Source: AC-32 sp963728765
Lineage (GTDB): Bacteria; Actinomycetota; Thermoleophilia; Gaiellales; Gaiellaceae
Direction: 5' to 3'
Assembly: GCA_963728765.1 (NCBI GenBank)
Contig: CAVSKX010000002.1
Location: 744,001-808,000 of the forward strand
Length of the DNA stretch: 64,000 nt
Shown here: piece after piece, positions 26,057 through 35,320 of the stretch
How positions within the stretch are numbered: the stretch's first letter is position 1
Layout: each line of letters starts with the position of its first letter
The notes under the pieces: model-generated
What the model saw: the letters and a program-made list of their open reading frames with translations, nothing else
Told to the model about the DNA's origin: nothing
The model's database searches: none
Program-made: the position numbers and the translations under genes

Positions 26057-26827
26057 TCAGACCAGCTCGACGGTATCGCCGACGCGGACCCGGCCGGGCT
26101 GGGCGACTGCCGCGTGGACTCCGAACGGCAGCGGCTCGGTCGTCTCGATCACTCCGCGGTAGACCGCGAGCGCCTTCAGCGTGTCGACGTCGGGCGCACC
26201 GGTGTCGGGGTTCTGCGTCGTCACCGCACAGCGGCCGACGTTCCCCTGCGGCACGACGATCGCCTCGCCGAGCCGGACGCGACGCCCGAGCCAGTCGTCC
26301 TCCTCGTGCTCGCCGACCCCGTCGATGCCGAAGTTCATGCGGAAGCGCCGCTCGTCGACCTCGTCCACGCCCAGTATCCGTGCGAGCGCGTGCAGGGAGC
26401 CGGTCCCGAGAAGCGTCGCGGCGCCGCCGCGCAGGCGATCCGGCGCCGGGCCGGAAGCCCAGACGAGCCGGAGGTCGCGGCCCGCGAAGTCGGAGATCGC
26501 TTCGCTCCACGGTCCGTCGACGACGCGCACCTCGACGGTTTCACCCCAGAACCGCGCGCCCAGCGAGCCGTCGAGGCCGACTTCCTCGGAGACCGTCGTG
26601 CCGTCGGGAAACGCGAGCGTCAGCAAGCCCGCCTCGCGGTCGTGGCGCGGGACGATCTGCTGGAGGACGCCGAGCCCCTTGCTGTTCACGAGCCGGTCGT
26701 TCTCGTCCACGAGAAAGAACTCCCGATCGCCCGTGATCCCGGCCTCGGTCAGCTCGCACCGATCGAGCTGGCGGACTGCGAGGCCCTTGACCGGGCAATG
26801 AGAGATCCAGGCGACGCGCAGGGGCAC
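26057..26827 (-). CDS. MOSC domain protein (MOSC N-terminal beta-barrel)
   Basis: A 256-residue protein. The N-terminal barrel (VAWISHCPVKGLAVRQLDRC, GDREFFLVDENDRLVN) is followed by a MOSC domain (ILGVDEVDERRFRMNFGIDG, then GEAIVVPQGNVGRCAVTTQN). The conserved Cys in VGRCAVTTQNPDTG is the sulfur- or molybdenum-contact residue of the mARC/YcbX group. Predicted role: Moco-dependent reduction of N-hydroxylated compounds or sulfur transfer. No molybdopterin genes lie nearby. ATG 26827 is the start. Confidence 0.88.
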   Translation of the reverse strand: MPLRVAWISHCPVKGLAVRQLDRCELTEAGITGDREFFLVDENDRLVNSKGLGVLQQIVPRHDREAGLLTLAFPDGTTVSEEVGLDGSLGARFWGETVEVRVVDGPWSEAISDFAGRDLRLVWASGPAPDRLRGGAATLLGTGSLHALARILGVDEVDERRFRMNFGIDGVGEHEEDDWLGRRVRLGEAIVVPQGNVGRCAVTTQNPDTGAPDVDTLKALAVYRGVIETTEPLPFGVHAAVAQPGRVRVGDTVELV

Positions 26828-26916
26828 CCGGCGAAACCTAGCGTGAGTCGCAGCGCCGGTGCGAAAGCTTCCTGAACGGTCTCGCGGCCGAAGCCGTGGC
26901 GGCTCCGCGAACCCCT

Positions 26917-27054
26917 GGGGTCAGGTCTTGCATTGCCACATTCCTTTCGCAAAGGCGTCTCGAAAAGGCGAACAAGACCGCAACCGCTTCTCCCGAGTGT
27001 GGACGAGTTGCTTCACCTCATGTTCGAAAATGTGGCGGCGCAAGACCTGACCCC
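26917..27054. mobile_element. 138-bp palindromic element, REP/RAYT-like MITE remnant
   Basis: The ends 26917-26942 (GGGGTCAGGTCTTGCATTGC...) and 27029-27054 are inverted copies of 26 bp with about three mismatches. The GGGGTCAGGTCTTGC palindrome is of the type flanking REP-associated Y1 (IS200-like) transposases. The interior has no transposase domain but a short open frame (SVDELLHLMFENVAAQDLTP) that could be a residue of one. It fills the 290-bp gap between the MOSC and acetyltransferase genes. Confidence 0.6.
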
Positions 27055-27117
27055 GGGTTTGGCCACCGTTGACGCAGCGCTGCAAGGGAGTCCCGCAGAT
27101 CGTCTAGCGTCCGGCCG

Positions 27118-27630
27118 ATGTCAGAGCGGACACGCGTACGGCTCAAGCCATGGAGCAAGGACGATCTCCCGCTGCTGCGCAGGCTCATGGGCGACCCGTC
27201 CATGACCGAGCACCTCGGCGGGCCCGAGAGCGAGGAGAAGCTCGTCAAGCGCCAGGCTCGCTACGAACACGTGGGCGAGCCCGGCGCGGGCCGGATGTTC
27301 AAGCTCGTCGATCCGGACACCGGCGACGCCATGGGCTCCGTCGGCTACTGGGAGAAGGACTGGCAGGGCGACACCGTCTACGAGACCGGCTGGTCCGTCC
27401 TCCCCGAGTTCCAGGGACGCGGCGTCGCGGTCGCGGGGACGCGCCTCGTCATCGACGCGGCCCGCGACGAGCGCAGGCACCGGTACCTGCACGCGTTCCC
27501 GTCGGTCGAGAACGCGCCCTCGAACGCCATCTGCCGCAAGCTCGGCTTCGAGCTCCTCGGCGAGCACGACTTCGAGTTTCCGCCGGGACACTGGATGCGC
27601 TGCAACGACTGGCGGCTCGATCTGTTCTAG
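27118..27630 (+). CDS. GNAT acetyltransferase (RimJ/RimL-type)
   Basis: A 170-residue GNAT protein. It opens RVRLKPWSKDDLPLLRRLMG, typical of RimJ/RimL-like members that acetylate protein N-termini or small amines. Beta4 is YETGWSVLPEFQGRGVAVAG with the acetyl-CoA loop QGRGVA, followed by VENAPSNAICRKLGFELLGE. TAGCGT (27105-27110) precedes ATG 27118 by 7 nt, suggesting leaderless transcription. Its stop overlaps that of the convergent sigma factor gene on CTAG. Confidence 0.88.
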   Translation: MSERTRVRLKPWSKDDLPLLRRLMGDPSMTEHLGGPESEEKLVKRQARYEHVGEPGAGRMFKLVDPDTGDAMGSVGYWEKDWQGDTVYETGWSVLPEFQGRGVAVAGTRLVIDAARDERRHRYLHAFPSVENAPSNAICRKLGFELLGEHDFEFPPGHWMRCNDWRLDLF

Positions 27631-28403
27631 AGCGCCTCGCGCAACTTCTCGAGCGCGCCGATCTCGATCTGCCGGGCGCGCTCGGCCGTCACACCGAGCT
27701 CGCGGCCGATCTGGTTCAGGGTCTGCGCGGGCCGTCCGAGCCCGTAGTGCGCGTGGAGCACCGAGCGCTCGCGCTCGTCGAGCCGATCGGCGAGACCGTG
27801 GACTTCGTGGATCTCGATGTCGTCGAGCACGTGCTCGAAGGCCCGCTCGGCACCGGGATCGACGACGCCGTCCCCGACCGTGGCCGCAGCTCCCTCGTCC
27901 GTCCCAACCCGCTCCTCGATTCCGCGCGGTGTTCGCTCGGCCACCTGCAGGCTCTCGAGCTGGGCCCCGCTGAACCCGGTCGCGCTACTCAGCTCTCCCG
28001 CCGTGGGCTCGTGGCCGTGGGCCTGCAGGTGATCGTGGCGCGCCGCGCTGACCCGGGCGAGATTTCGCACCGCACGATCGGAGAGCGCGAACGGACGCGC
28101 CAACTCGGCAACGAGCTCTTGCATCGCCTTCCTCACCCAGAACGAGGCGTAGGCCCAGAAGGGCGTGTCGAGGCCCGGGTCGAAGCGCCGTGCGGCGAAG
28201 AGCAAGCCCGCCACGCCGTCCTGGACGAGCTCGCGTTGCTCGACTCTGATTCCCCCGGGGAAGCCGCTGGCAAGACCGGCGATCGCCGGCAGGAAGGCCT
28301 CGACTAGTCGGCGAGATGCGTCCGGATCACCGGCCTCGGCTCCGATCACGAGGTCTCGCTCCTCACTCGGGGTCAGTCGCCTGCGCGTGCCCAACGAGGC
28401 CAT
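27627..28403 (-). CDS. Sigma-70 family RNA polymerase sigma factor (group 2/3-like)
   Basis: A 258-residue protein. Region 2 is LVEAFLPAIAGLASGFPG through GLLFAARRFDPGLDTPFWAY and ASFWVRKAMQELVAEL. A region 3-like stretch (PFALSDRAVRNLARVSAARH) and region 4 with HTH (LNQIGRELGVTAERARQIEI) follow. All three regions are present, so it is larger than an ECF factor and closer to the RpoD/SigB class, but lacks region 1.1. No anti-sigma gene adjoins it. It may control stress or stationary-phase promoters (inference). Confidence 0.88.
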   Translation of the reverse strand: MASLGTRRRLTPSEERDLVIGAEAGDPDASRRLVEAFLPAIAGLASGFPGGIRVEQRELVQDGVAGLLFAARRFDPGLDTPFWAYASFWVRKAMQELVAELARPFALSDRAVRNLARVSAARHDHLQAHGHEPTAGELSSATGFSGAQLESLQVAERTPRGIEERVGTDEGAAATVGDGVVDPGAERAFEHVLDDIEIHEVHGLADRLDERERSVLHAHYGLGRPAQTLNQIGRELGVTAERARQIEIGALEKLREAL

Positions 28404-28542
28404 GCGTCAGCGGGTCGCTGCAGAGGTTGTCGGCACTACCGTCCCCCCGGTCGTGGGACCCGATCGATTCTTGCAGCTTGGGTCAGGGCCGCGTCGGCTT
28501 ATTGAGGTCGTAGCACCAACCCCCACAGCGGAGGAGGTCGTC

Positions 28543-29733
28543 ATGAGCAGCACCGTCGCCACCGCAACCGAGATCAAGCCTTTCCACGTCGAGATTCCAG
28601 AGGAGCAGATCGAAGACTTGCGCCGGCGCATCGAGGCGACGCGCTGGCCGACCAAGGAGCTCGTCGAAGATCGGTCGCAGGGCGTCCAGCTGGCGACGCT
28701 GAAGGAGCTTGCCCGCTACTGGGCCAACGACTACGACTTCGGGAGGATCGAGAAGCGGCTAAACGCGCTCCCGCAGTTAACGACCGAGATCGACGGGGTC
28801 GACATCCACTTCATCCACGTGCGCTCGAAGCACGAGAACGCGTTGCCGCTGATCATGACGCACGGCTGGCCCGGCTCGGTGATCGAGCTGCTCGATGCCG
28901 TCGGCCCGCTCACCGACCCCACCGCGCACGATGGAGACGCCGAGGACGCGTTCCACCTGGTGCTGCCGTCAATCCCCGGTTACGGCTTCTCGGGCGAGCC
29001 GACGGAGATCGGCTGGGACCCCGGCCGCACCGCGCAGGCATGGGCGGAGCTGATGCAGCGCCTCGGCTACACCCGCTATGTGGCGCAGGGTGGCGACGTC
29101 GGCGCCTCCATCACCGACGCGATGGGCCGCCAGGCACCCGAGGGGCTGATCGGAATCCACACGAACTTGCTCGTGACGGCGTTGGGCGTCCCCCAAGCGA
29201 CGGAAACCGAGCAGGAACGCGCGGCGGCCGATGCGCTGACCGCGTTCAGAGCGACGGGCTTCGGCTACTTCCTCGAGCAGGCCACGCGACCGCAAACGAT
29301 CGGCTACGCCCTGCTGGATTCCCCCGTCGCCCTCGCGGCCTGGATGCTCGACCACGACACCGACAGCTACTACAAGATCTCCCACGCTTTCGTCGACGGC
29401 GAGCCTGTGGGCAATCTGACGCGGGACCACATCCTCGACAACATCACGGTGTACTGGCTCACGGGCACCGGGGCCTCGGCGGCCCGCTCGTACTGGGAGA
29501 GCGGACGAGCCCAAGCTCTTGCGGCCGGCCAGGCTCCTCGGGAGGTCTCGATCCCGGTTGGCTTCACCACGTTCCCGGACGAGATCTTCGCGGCCCCGCG
29601 CAGCTGGGTCGAGAAGTCGTACCCCACGCTCAGTTACTTCAACGAGGCCGCCAGGGGCGGCCACTTCGCGGCGTGGGAGGAGCCGGAGCTCTTCTCGCAG
29701 GAGGCCCGGGCCGCGTTCAGCTCACTGCGCTAA
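28543..29733 (+). CDS. Epoxide hydrolase (EHN domain plus alpha/beta-hydrolase)
   Basis: A 396-residue protein. The N-terminal EHN domain (FHVEIPEEQIEDLRRRIEAT, PLIMTHGWPGSVIELLD) precedes the alpha/beta-hydrolase core. The nucleophile Asp is in QGGDVGAS, the oxyanion HGWPG is present, and the catalytic His is in GGHFAAWE. This is the microsomal-type epoxide hydrolase group, which opens epoxides to diols; many bacterial members detoxify xenobiotics. ATG 28543 follows GAGGAGG. Earlier in-frame starts overlap the sigma gene antisense and are not used. Confidence 0.92.
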   Translation: MSSTVATATEIKPFHVEIPEEQIEDLRRRIEATRWPTKELVEDRSQGVQLATLKELARYWANDYDFGRIEKRLNALPQLTTEIDGVDIHFIHVRSKHENALPLIMTHGWPGSVIELLDAVGPLTDPTAHDGDAEDAFHLVLPSIPGYGFSGEPTEIGWDPGRTAQAWAELMQRLGYTRYVAQGGDVGASITDAMGRQAPEGLIGIHTNLLVTALGVPQATETEQERAAADALTAFRATGFGYFLEQATRPQTIGYALLDSPVALAAWMLDHDTDSYYKISHAFVDGEPVGNLTRDHILDNITVYWLTGTGASAARSYWESGRAQALAAGQAPREVSIPVGFTTFPDEIFAAPRSWVEKSYPTLSYFNEAARGGHFAAWEEPELFSQEARAAFSSLR

Positions 29734-29762
29734 CCGGTTCCAGACAAGAGAGGATGCGCTAG

Positions 29763-30416
29763 ATGGACTCGAACCCCTCGGTCCTCCAGCCGCCCCTGAC
29801 CCGTGACGAGAGCGGGACCCTGCTCGGCCAGACGATGGGCCTGGTCGCGGTCACCGCCGGCCTGTTCGCCCTGGGCGCGTACCTCGGGCGCGACCTCTCG
29901 TACGGGTGGGGCTTCGTCCTGTTCCTTGCCGCCTTCGGATGCCTGATCGGCCTCAACGTCGCGGCGCAGCGGTCGGAGCGAATGGCGATCACGCTCCTGT
30001 TCGCGTTCGGCGTGATCATCGGGCTCGCCACCGCACCGACGATCGCGTACTACGCGAGCACGAGCCCGCAGGCCCTGTGGCAGGCGGGTGGAGCGACGGC
30101 GCTCTTCATCGCCGGCTTCGGGGCGTATGGATACGCCACGCGGCGCGACCTGTCTGCGATCGCCCGCTTCTGCCTCTGGGCGCTGATCGGGCTGATCGTG
30201 TTCGGGATCGTCCTGATCTTCGTCCAGATCCCGAACGGCCAGCTGATCTACGCGATTCTCGGGCTCGCGATCTTCGCCGGCTTGACCGCGTTCGACTTCC
30301 AGCGCCTGCGCCGCACGCAGGACATCCGAGCCGCCCCGCTCCTCGCAGCGTCGATCTTCCTCGACATCCTCAACGTCTTCCTCCTGTTCCTGTCGCTCTT
30401 CGGCGGCAGGCGTTAG
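29763..30416 (+). CDS. Bax inhibitor-1/YccA family membrane protein
   Basis: A 217-residue protein with seven membrane helices and the family end AFDFQRLRRTQDIRAAPLLA plus DILNVFLLFLSLF. Family members (TMBIM) are pH-sensitive Ca2+ leak channels or protease regulators in the inner membrane. The start at 29763 lies 29 nt after the epoxide hydrolase. A thioredoxin-like gene follows after 7 nt, so a small operon is likely. Confidence 0.9.
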   Translation: MDSNPSVLQPPLTRDESGTLLGQTMGLVAVTAGLFALGAYLGRDLSYGWGFVLFLAAFGCLIGLNVAAQRSERMAITLLFAFGVIIGLATAPTIAYYASTSPQALWQAGGATALFIAGFGAYGYATRRDLSAIARFCLWALIGLIVFGIVLIFVQIPNGQLIYAILGLAIFAGLTAFDFQRLRRTQDIRAAPLLAASIFLDILNVFLLFLSLFGGRR

Positions 30417-30423
30417 GCACGGC

Positions 30424-31422
30424 GTGGCCCTGTTCAGCCGCCATCGCAGCCACCCGTTGCCGGTCGAAGGCCACCTGGCCGGCTTCGACGGGGCGACCGG
30501 CTGGCTCAACTCGCCGCCGCTCGCTCCGGACGACCTCCGGGGGAAGGTCGTCCTCGTCGACTTCTGGACCTACACCTGCATCAACTGGCTCCGCACCCTC
30601 GCGTACGTGCGCGCGTGGGCAGAGAAGTACGAGGGCGACGGCCTGGTCGTGATCGGCGTCCACACACCGGAGTTCCCGTTCGAACGGGACGAGGACAACG
30701 TGCGCTGGGCCGTCGAGGACATGGCCGTCGGGTACCCGGTCGCGCTCGATCCCGACTACGAGGTGTGGCGCGCGTTCGCGAACCACTACTGGCCGGCTGC
30801 CTACTACGCCGACGCCGAGGGGCGAATCCGGCACCACCAGTTCGGCGAGGGCGGCTACGAGGAATGCGAACGGGTGATCCAGATGCTGCTGGGCGAGGCG
30901 GGACGCGAGGACGTCCCCGACGACCTGGTCTCGGTCACCCCGCACGGCTTCGAGCTCCAGGCCGACTGGGACAACCTGAGGTCGCCGGAGACCTACCTCG
31001 GCTACGAGCAGGCGCAGAACTTCGCCTCTCCCGGGTCCGTAGCCGACGAGCCCCGCGCCTACCGCGTGCCGGAACCGTTGAATCTCAACGAGTGGGCCCT
31101 GGCAGGGGACTGGACGATCGAGGCTGGAGCCAGCGTGCCCAACGGCGCGGGCGGGCGGCTCGCGTTCCGCTTCCACGCCCGCGACGCACACCTCGTCATG
31201 GGCCCGCGCGAGCGAGGGACCGAAGTGCCGTTCCGGGTGCTCCTGGACGGCGGGCCGCCGGGTGCGGCCCACGGCCACGACGTCGACGAAGAGGGCAACG
31301 GAACGCTTTCGCAGCAACGGCTGCACCAGCTGATCCGCCAGCCCGGCTCGATCCGCGAACGCACGCTCGAGATCACGTTCCCGGAAGCCGGCGCCGAGGC
31401 GTACTGCTTCACCTTCGGCTAA
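30424..31422 (+). CDS. Thioredoxin-like protein with DipZ-type C-terminal domain
   Basis: A 332-residue protein without a signal peptide. A thioredoxin-like domain covers about 20-160 (GKVVLVDFWTYTCINWLRTL). Related DipZ-type proteins have CxxC here; the second Cys is replaced by Trp (CINW), leaving one Cys. A beta-sandwich C-terminal domain (about 210-332; FRFHARDAHLVMGPRERGTE) is the one fused in DipZ proteins. A single Cys points to a peroxidase-like or mixed-disulfide role and not a dithiol reductase. The GTG start lies 7 nt after the BI-1 gene. Confidence 0.85.
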   Translation: MALFSRHRSHPLPVEGHLAGFDGATGWLNSPPLAPDDLRGKVVLVDFWTYTCINWLRTLAYVRAWAEKYEGDGLVVIGVHTPEFPFERDEDNVRWAVEDMAVGYPVALDPDYEVWRAFANHYWPAAYYADAEGRIRHHQFGEGGYEECERVIQMLLGEAGREDVPDDLVSVTPHGFELQADWDNLRSPETYLGYEQAQNFASPGSVADEPRAYRVPEPLNLNEWALAGDWTIEAGASVPNGAGGRLAFRFHARDAHLVMGPRERGTEVPFRVLLDGGPPGAAHGHDVDEEGNGTLSQQRLHQLIRQPGSIRERTLEITFPEAGAEAYCFTFG

Positions 31423-31438
31423 CCGGCACGGACAGGTC

Positions 31439-31987
31439 TCATACCTCCAGGATGGGCAGATCTCGAATGTCGAGTGCGCCGCGGTAGAACACGTGCGGGA
31501 GGTAGCCCCACAGGAGCGGCCGCGTTCCCGTTTCCGCGCACTCACGGTAGTAGCGCCGACTCGCCTCGTTGAAACCGGCGAGGGCCGGGAGTGCGTCCGG
31601 TTCGAACGGCATCCACTGCGAGGCGTCGATCTCGTCGGAGGTGCTTGCTCGACGATTGATGAAGACGACGGTGCGTGCCGTATCGAGGCTGGCCGCATCG
31701 ATCTCGAAGAAGCGATTGCGGAGAGGCTCCAGATCGACTGCACGGAGCTCGGCGACGATGTCCGCAGGGTGAACCGGGCTCAGGTGGAGCACGTCGTTCC
31801 ACAGGCACTCCAAAGGCGGCACTCGCAGCTCGAGCACGTGCTCGCGACCCGCGTATTTCGCCCGTTCTCGTGCCCACGCGGAGCGATCCACGCGCGCGAG
31901 CTCGTTCAAGGCACAGAGAACGGTCCCGAGCATCTGATTCGGCACCGTGTGGAAGAGCGACGGCACACGACCCCCGACGACGGTCAC
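31439..31987 (-). CDS. Unrecognised 182-residue protein
   Basis: This is a soluble protein of unknown family. Distinct features are FHTVPNQMLGTVLCALNELA, KYAGREHVLELRVPPLECLW followed by NDVLHLSPVHP, then RTVVFINRR, and an aromatic C-terminus (PLLWGYLPHVFYRGALDIRD). Third-position GC is lower than in the neighbours, hinting at acquisition. GTG 31987 is chosen because TACGAT lies 5 nt upstream; the frame is open to 32044. It converges on the thioredoxin gene with 17 nt between. Confidence 0.55.
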   Translation of the reverse strand: MTVVGGRVPSLFHTVPNQMLGTVLCALNELARVDRSAWARERAKYAGREHVLELRVPPLECLWNDVLHLSPVHPADIVAELRAVDLEPLRNRFFEIDAASLDTARTVVFINRRASTSDEIDASQWMPFEPDALPALAGFNEASRRYYRECAETGTRPLLWGYLPHVFYRGALDIRDLPILEV

Positions 31988-32314
31988 AGCGGATCGTAAC
32001 GTCACCCTCACCGAGGGAACACGAGCCTCGCGATTCCGCCGCATCGTCGGAAGCTACGTCCCTCCCGCGGGCAAGGTCTTCATCGGCGTCGGAGGCTCGA
32101 TCGGCGCTGTCCACGTCGGCGGACTGCACGTGACGATCGAGGCGCCGGCCGAAGAGACGATCCTGGCCGCCGCGCGTGCACTGCAGCCGAGATCTGGCGG
32201 ACAGGCACATCCGTCCGAACGCGTCTCTAGCCTGAGCGGTCCGCTCGAGCCGCGCAGGCACGCCGACCCGGGCGCAGTCAATACCATTCGGGACAAGCGC
32301 AGGAGGTCGGGAAA
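31988..32314 (+). other. Intergenic region upstream of nrdJ with a coding-like fragment
   Basis: A plus-strand open stretch around 32010-32175 has protein-like composition (KVFIGVGGSIGAVHVGGLHV, then TIEAPAEETILAAARAL) but no convincing start, Shine-Dalgarno or family. It may be a gene remnant. AGGAGG at 32300-32305 serves nrdJ. I see no cobalamin riboswitch or clear NrdR box here, though a folding search would be needed to exclude one. Confidence 0.3.
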
Positions 32315-35082
32315 ATGGCGTCAGCAAGGCAGTTGGAGACCGTCGAAATCGCGGACGAACAGCTCGAGAACACCGTCGTCGAGGACGGCTCGAGTCTCGG
32401 CGTGCGCCGCTTCTTCACGATCTCCGGCCGCGACCCGTTCGACGAGATCGAGTGGGAAACGCGTGACGCGCTGATCCCCGGCAAGGACGGCCCGGCATTC
32501 GAGCAGAAGGACGTCGAGTTCCCGAAGTTCTGGTCGCAAACGGCGACCAACATCGTCGCGCAGAAGTACTTCCGCGGCCGCATGTCCTCGCCCGAGCGCG
32601 AGCGCAGCGTCAAGCAGATGATCGGCCGCGTCGTCGACACGATCGTCGCCTGGGGCCGCGACGGCGGCTACTTCGCCGACGACGAGGAGGCCGAGACCTT
32701 CGAGGCCGAGCTGAAGGCGCTGCTGGTCAACCAGTACGTCGCCTTCAACTCGCCGGTCTGGTTCAACGTCGGCTTCGAGGAGACGCCGCAGTGCAGCGCC
32801 TGCTTCATCCTTTCGATCGACGACTCGATGGAGGACATCCTGGACTGGATCCGCCGGGAGGGGATCATCTTCCGCGGCGGCTCGGGGTCGGGCGTCAACC
32901 TTTCCAAGCTGCGCTCCTCGAAGGAGCAGCTCTCCAAGGGCGGCTACGCGAGCGGCCCGGTGTCGTTCATGCGCGGCGCCGATGCGTCAGCCGGGACGAT
33001 CAAGTCCGGCGGCAAGACGCGGCGCGCGGCGAAGATGGTCGTCCTCGACGTCGACCACCCGGACGTCGAGCAGTTCATCTGGTGCAAGGCGCATGAGGAG
33101 CAGAAGGCGCGCGTCCTCGAGCAGGCCGGCTACGACATGTCGCTGAACTCGGAGGACTGGGCGTCGATCCAGTACCAGAACGCGAACAACTCGGTCCGCG
33201 TGAGCGACGCCTTCATGGAGGCCGCCGAGGCCGACGCGGACTGGAACCTGACCGCCCGCACCGACGGCGCGGTGGTCGACACGGTCAAGGCGAAGGAGCT
33301 GCTGCGCCAGGTCGCCGACGCCGCGTGGCAGTCGGCCGACCCGGGCGTGCAGTACGACACGACGATCAACAAGTGGCACACGCTCCCGAACACGGGCCGC
33401 ATCAACGCATCCAACCCGTGCTCGGAGTACATGTCGATCGACGACTCCGCCTGCAACCTGGCCTCGCTGAACCTGCTCAAGTTCCGGCGCGAGGACGGCG
33501 AGCTCGACGTCGAGGCGTTCGAGCACGCGGTCGACGTCACCTTCCTCGCGCAGGAGATCCTCGTCGGCTACTCGTCGTACCCGACGCCCGAGATCGAGCG
33601 CAACGCGAAGGCGTACCGCCAGCTCGGGCTCGGCTACGCGAACCTCGGCGCGCTGCTGATGGCGCGCGGGCTGCCGTACGACTCCGACGAGGGCCGCGCC
33701 TACGCAGCCGCGATCACCGCGTTGATGACCGGTCGCGCCTACCGCAAGTCGGCGGAGATCGCCGCGCGCATGGGCCCGTTCGCCGGCTACCGGCCGAACG
33801 CCGGCGCGATGATCGGCGTGATGTCGATGCACCGCGCGGCGGTGGGCAACATCGAGCACTCCGAGTCGGTGCCGCGCGACCTGCTGTCGGCGTGCCGGCA
33901 AGCGCCTGGGACGAGGCGCTGAACCTCGGCGAGGTGCACGGCTACCGCAACGCGCAGGCGACCGTGCTCGCGCCCACCGGGACGATCAGCTTCATGATGG
34001 ATTGCGACACCACCGGGGTCGAGCCCGACTTCTCGCTCGTCAAGTCGAAGAAGCTCGTCGGCGGCGGCGAGATCACGATCCCGAACAAGACGGTGCCGAT
34101 GGCCTTGGAGAAGCTCGGGTACGCCCCGCGCGAGATCGAAGAGGTCGTTGCGTTCGTGGACGAGCGCAACACCGTCGTCGGCGCGCCGTATGTGAAGGCC
34201 GAGCACTACCCGGTCTTCGACTGCGCGATCGGGGAGCGAGCGATCCACTACACCGGCCACGTGAAGATGATGGGCGCGGTGCAGCCGTTCATCTCGGGCG
34301 CGATCTCGAAGACGGTGAATCTGCCCGAGACGGTCACCGTGGACGAGGTGTCGGGCCTGCTGCTCGACTCGTGGAAGCTCGGCGTGAAGGCGATCGCGAT
34401 CTACCGCGACAACTGCAAGGTCGCGCAGCCCCTGTCGGGCCGGAAGGACGGCGAGGCGGACGCGCAGCTCGAGGCGACACCGCCCGTGGCGCTGACGCAG
34501 CGCCGCCGGCTACCGGAGGACCGCGTCGAGGTCGGCCGCAAGTTCCGCGTCGGCGACTACGAGGGCTACATCCACGTCGGCCTCTACGAGGACGGCTCGC
34601 CCGGCGACATCTTCGTCGACATCGCCAAGGACGGGACGACGATGTCCGGCCTGATGAACTCGCTGTGCATCGCGGTCTCGATGGGCCTGCAGTACGGCGT
34701 CCCGCCGGAGGTCTACGTCTCGAAGCTGACCCATATGCGCTTCGAGCCGAGCGGCATGACGAACGATGCCGACATCCGCATCGCGAAGTCGATCGTCGAC
34801 TACGTCTTCCGCTGGTTCGGCAAGAAGTTCCTGACCACGGAGCAGCAGGAGGCAGCCGGGATCCTCTCGCCGGAGGTGAAGGCGCGGCTCGCAGCGCAGT
34901 ACAGCGGCGAGGCTCCTGCCGCCGCCGGTGCCGAGCCCGCTGAAGCGGCCCCGCCAGGCCAGACGGCCCTGTTCAACGCGTGGGAGGACGCGGTGGAGTG
35001 CGCCAAGTGCGGAGGCCGGATGGTCCGAACGGGCAGCTGCTACACGTGCCGCGACTGCGGGACTAACACCGGCTGTAGCTAA
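32315..35082 (+). CDS. nrdJ: Adenosylcobalamin-dependent (class II) ribonucleotide reductase, one frameshift
   Basis: About 922 residues reducing ribonucleotides to deoxyribonucleotides with a B12 radical. It shows PVWFNVGFEETPQCSACFIL (active-site Cys), GSGSGVNLSKLRSSKEQLSK, RINASNPCSEYMSIDDSACN (catalytic Cys, Asn and Glu) and LAPTGTISFMMDCDTTGVEP. A TSCPD-type domain and a C-terminal Cys cluster (CAKCGGRMVRTGSCYTCRDC) shuttle electrons. The frame breaks near 33905: ACRQA should run on as AWDEALNLGEVHGYRN, explained by loss of one G in GCGGCC. Both parts are otherwise intact, so this is probably a consensus error in a needed gene. ATG 32315 follows CAGGAGG. Confidence 0.93.
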
Positions 35083-35230
35083 CTGTCCCACCCACAGACG
35101 TTGTGAACGCGGCTAATCGGCTGGCCGGTCTCCGAGCGAGCTGTGCGGCCTTCGCATGTTGTAGTGCTCCAGCCAGTGTGGCAGTGCCTGCCCGCGCTGT
35201 CGATGTGAGCGGTAGGCCAGGCCGTAGCGA
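35079..35230 (-). mobile_element. IS481-like transposase C-terminal remnant
   Basis: The minus strand reads HWLEHYNMRRPHSSLGDRPA, the typical rve integrase end of IS481/IS3-type transposases, then shifts frame into GQPISRVHNVCGWDS ending at the nrdJ stop. The DDE residues and the rest are missing. The insertion scar begins exactly at the end of nrdJ. Confidence 0.6.
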
Positions 35231-35320
35231 GCGCTTCTCGCTGTCCGTTTCGGTCGGCGCCGTCGCCGTCGTGCTGGCCGCCTGCTCGCTCGCGACCGCA
35301 GGTTGGCAGGCGGCTCTGGG

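Noticed and set aside
24940..26736. A 598-codon plus-strand frame spanning MMPL antisense, the subtilase remnant and MOSC antisense
   Set aside because: Only 25492 to about 25940 resembles a protein family. The rest is a shadow of two well-supported minus-strand genes.
32176..32314. Cobalamin riboswitch before the B12-dependent reductase
   Set aside because: No B12-box-like sequence or recognisable conserved core was seen, and the gap is short. Infernal with the Cobalamin model would settle it.
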